7,174 nucleotides of DNA from Methanolinea sp. UBA275 (GTDB taxonomy: Archaea; Halobacteriota; Methanomicrobia; Methanomicrobiales; Methanospirillaceae). Shown piece by piece: positions 5,653 to 7,174 of the stretch. The notes below the pieces were generated by a model that was not told the DNA's origin, did no database searches, and saw only the letters and a program-made list of their open reading frames with translations. Position numbers and translations under genes: made by a program. The DNA is taken from assembly GCA_002506105.1 (NCBI GenBank), contig DAWU01000046.1, positions 1-7,174 of the forward strand. Direction: 5' to 3'. Positions within the stretch are counted from its first letter, which is position 1. Every line of letters begins with the position of its first letter.

Positions 5653-6716
5653 TCATGCCCTTCGGACCACAGCACCCTGTGCTGCCGGAGCCCATCCACC
5701 TTGACCTCGTGCTCGAGGATGAACGAGTAGTGGAAGCCATCCCCTCGATCGGATATATTCACCGAGGACTTGAGACACTGGTTGCCAAACGGGAGTATCC
5801 TGAGTATGTCTATATTGCAGAACGAACCTGTGGGATATGCAGCTTTATTCACGGCATGACCTACTGCCAGGGGGTGGAGCAGGTGATGAATCTGGAGGTC
5901 CCTGAACGTGCCCTGTATCTCCGCACCATCTGGTCGGAGTACTCGAGACTTCACTCGCATCTCCTCTGGCTCGGGCTCTTTGCAGATGCAGTCGGGTTCG
6001 AGAATCTCTTTATGGCATCCTGGAAAGCCCGCGAGTTCGTGCTCGACGTCCTCGAAGAGACCACCGGCGGCCGGGTCATCCAGGGAAGCTGCAAGGTGGG
6101 AGGTGTCAGGCGGGACATCCCGTGTGACACGCTTGATCGCATGGTGAAGGATCTTGATGGTTTCGAGCGCGAACTGCAGGATATTGCAAATGTATTCCTC
6201 AATGATGAATCCATTATTGGTCGCACGCGGGGAGTGGGAATGCTCTCCCGTGACGATGCCTACTATTGTGGGGCTATGGGACCCACCGCACGGGGCAGCG
6301 GGGTCGGCATTGACCTTCGGATGACGGGATATGCTGCGTATGGAAAGCTCAAGTTCACGCCGGCGGTTGAGACAGGGGGCGACTGCTACTCCCGCTGTGC
6401 GGTCAGGGTGAAGGAACTTTTCACATCTATCGACTTGATCCGTCAGGCAGCGGCAAAGATCCCGGAAGGAGAGATCGAGGTGAAACCAAAGGGGAACCCC
6501 GACGGGGAATACTTCTCCCGTGCAGAGCAACCCAGGGGGGAACTTGTCCACTATGTCAAGGGCGACGGGACAAAACACCTGGTTCGTTCCCGAATCCGGA
6601 CCCCAACCCTCACAAATCTCCCTCCACTCGTGAAGATGCTGGCCGGATGTGAACTTGCCGACGTTCCAGTGATCGTGCTGAGTATCGATCCCTGCATTGG
6701 GTGCGCGGAGAGGTGA
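5637..6716 (+). CDS. echE: Ech hydrogenase NiFe large (catalytic) subunit EchE
   Basis: EchE is the catalytic subunit, homologous to NuoD and [NiFe] large subunits, where H2 is formed or split. Both nickel-binding pairs are intact: C65 and C68 in RTCGIC and C353 and C356 in DPCIGC. Other family landmarks are GPQHPVLPEP (10-19), GYIHRGLE (39-46) and PRGE (299-302). The intact motifs mark it as a true hydrogenase rather than a NuoD-like protein that has lost nickel. At 359 aa it has normal Ech length. The protein ends at DPCIGCAER with no tail, so there is no extension for a maturation endopeptidase to remove. The start at 5637 follows GGGGGAGG at 5625-5632 with four bases of spacing, inside the end of echD. 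The echF ATG is five bases past the stop. Confidence 0.96.
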   Translation: MSKKIIMPFGPQHPVLPEPIHLDLVLEDERVVEAIPSIGYIHRGLETLVAKREYPEYVYIAERTCGICSFIHGMTYCQGVEQVMNLEVPERALYLRTIWSEYSRLHSHLLWLGLFADAVGFENLFMASWKAREFVLDVLEETTGGRVIQGSCKVGGVRRDIPCDTLDRMVKDLDGFERELQDIANVFLNDESIIGRTRGVGMLSRDDAYYCGAMGPTARGSGVGIDLRMTGYAAYGKLKFTPAVETGGDCYSRCAVRVKELFTSIDLIRQAAAKIPEGEIEVKPKGNPDGEYFSRAEQPRGELVHYVKGDGTKHLVRSRIRTPTLTNLPPLVKMLAGCELADVPVIVLSIDPCIGCAER

Positions 6717-6721
6717 GAGAG

Positions 6722-7132
6722 ATGGGATACTTTGAGATGGCAAAAACCGCAATTCTGACCACACTCCGAAGCCCTTCGACAAGGAGATACCCTTCAGTCC
6801 CTGCAAAGAAGACAATCCTTTCCCGCGGACGGGTCTCAATCGATCCTGCACGATGCATCTCCTGCGGGATGTGCATGAGGAAGTGTCCAACAGATGCAAT
6901 CTGTGTCGTCAAGGATGAGAAAACATGGAGCATAGACCGTCTCAAGTGCGTCGTATGCAACTGCTGCGTGGAACAGTGCCCGGTACACTGCCTGACGATG
7001 GAGACAGGATACACTCCCAGCATGACGGTGCATGAAGGCATCGAGGTGGTCCAGATTACCTATGTGAAACCAGAGAAACCTCCCCGAAAGGAGCCGGAAA
7101 CCGGGGCGGCTTCCGGTTCCCAACCAGAATAG
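6722..7132 (+). CDS. echF: Ech hydrogenase polyferredoxin subunit EchF (2x[4Fe-4S])
   Basis: EchF is the NuoI-like ferredoxin subunit that relays electrons between soluble ferredoxin and EchC. Two [4Fe-4S] motifs are complete: C45, C48, C51, C55 (CISCGMCMRKCP) and C76, C79, C82, C86 (CVVCNCCVEQCP). An extra cysteine at 81 sits inside the second motif and another at 61 lies between the motifs. After the second cluster the protein continues through VVQITYV to a Pro/Glu/Ser/Gly-rich tail of about 20 residues that is probably unstructured. The start is ATG 6722 with AGGTGA at 6711-6716 and five bases of spacing; a GTG at 6701 in the same frame overlaps echE and lacks support. Last gene of the operon, 136 aa, close to the usual size. 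An inverted CCGGAA/TTCCGG pair (7094-7099, 7111-7116) lies in the tail-coding part. Confidence 0.94.
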   Translation: MGYFEMAKTAILTTLRSPSTRRYPSVPAKKTILSRGRVSIDPARCISCGMCMRKCPTDAICVVKDEKTWSIDRLKCVVCNCCVEQCPVHCLTMETGYTPSMTVHEGIEVVQITYVKPEKPPRKEPETGAASGSQPE

Positions 7133-7138
7133 GTTCAC

Positions 7139-7148
7139 TTCTTTTTTT
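7139..7148 (+). terminator. Oligo-T terminator after echF
   Basis: TTCTTTTTTT, with seven consecutive Ts at 7142-7148, follows the echF stop by six bases. A T-run alone is enough for archaeal termination. A GC-rich dyad at 7094-7116 lies upstream but is too far away to form a classical hairpin terminator. Confidence 0.6.
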
Positions 7149-7150
7149 GT

Positions 7151-7174
7151 TTATACATAACGTCATAACTTTTC
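7151..7174 (-). repeat. Right copy of the 24-bp inverted repeat
   Basis: This is the inverted counterpart of 20-43 (23 of 24 bases), starting two bases after the echF T-run and running to the last base of the window, so the repeat may extend further. If the inner edge is an element tip, a second copy of the same element begins at 7151. TTATACATA at its inner edge is itself TATA-like in the rightward direction. Confidence 0.75.

Noticed and set aside
5490..6899. Long minus-strand open frame (469 codons) opposite echE
   Set aside because: It lies fully antisense to echD-echE-echF, whose motifs are unmistakable. The composition (many Arg, His, Ser, Pro) is that of a mirror frame in GC-biased coding DNA.
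2047..7132. Other group 4 hydrogenases (Eha, Ehb, Mbh) or complex I / Fpo
   Set aside because: Eha, Ehb and Mbh have many more subunits. Complex I and Fpo lack the nickel cysteines, which are intact in the large subunit here. The six-gene order and sizes match Ech.
1..7174. CRISPR array, tRNA, rRNA or riboswitch
   Set aside because: I saw no regularly spaced repeats, no tRNA cloverleaf with a T-loop consensus and no recognisable riboswitch core on either strand.

Overview
The window looks archaeal, most likely a hydrogenotrophic methanogen of the Methanomicrobiales type. The evidence is a complete six-gene Ech-type energy-converting [NiFe]-hydrogenase operon of methanogen character, AT-rich TATA-like boxes upstream of genes, GGTGA/GGAGG ribosome binding sites, an oligo-T terminator, and a gene scrap that reads as the C-terminus of an archaeal A-type ATP synthase proteolipid. 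The genus cannot be settled from the sequence alone.

Left end (1-510) is mobile-element debris. A 24-base sequence at 20-43 recurs inverted at 7151-7174 with one mismatch, so the window is bracketed by an inverted repeat. Directly inside the left copy is the C-terminal third of an IS21-family IstB ATPase (about 45-284). It is followed by what looks like the IS21 right end (to about 358) with two internal terminal repeats. The IS end abuts the last 35 codons or so of an atpK-like gene (359-465), followed by a hairpin plus T-run terminator (472-509). This is best read as nested insertions: an IS21 element into atpK, then a second element into istB.

Middle (511-1990) holds two minus-strand paralogues of unknown function, each 109 aa from the preferred start and about 40% identical without gaps (648-977 and 1501-1830). 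A possible 41-aa minus-strand ORF (1853-1978) lies just upstream of the second. The 517 bases between the paralogues hold no convincing gene.

Right part (2047-7132) is echABCDEF on the plus strand, tightly packed with ATGA or longer overlaps. EchA and EchB are the membrane, ion-translocating arm. EchC (proximal [4Fe-4S]), EchD (30-kDa/NuoC-like), EchE (NiFe large subunit) and EchF (two [4Fe-4S]) form the soluble arm. From family knowledge the complex couples reversible H2/ferredoxin electron transfer to the membrane ion gradient; in CO2-reducing methanogens it can supply reduced ferredoxin. No maturation genes are in the window. The operon ends at a T-run just before the right repeat. The main unusual point is the setting: a whole ech operon and an orphan gene family lie between inverted copies of one terminus-like sequence, next to nested insertion scars.
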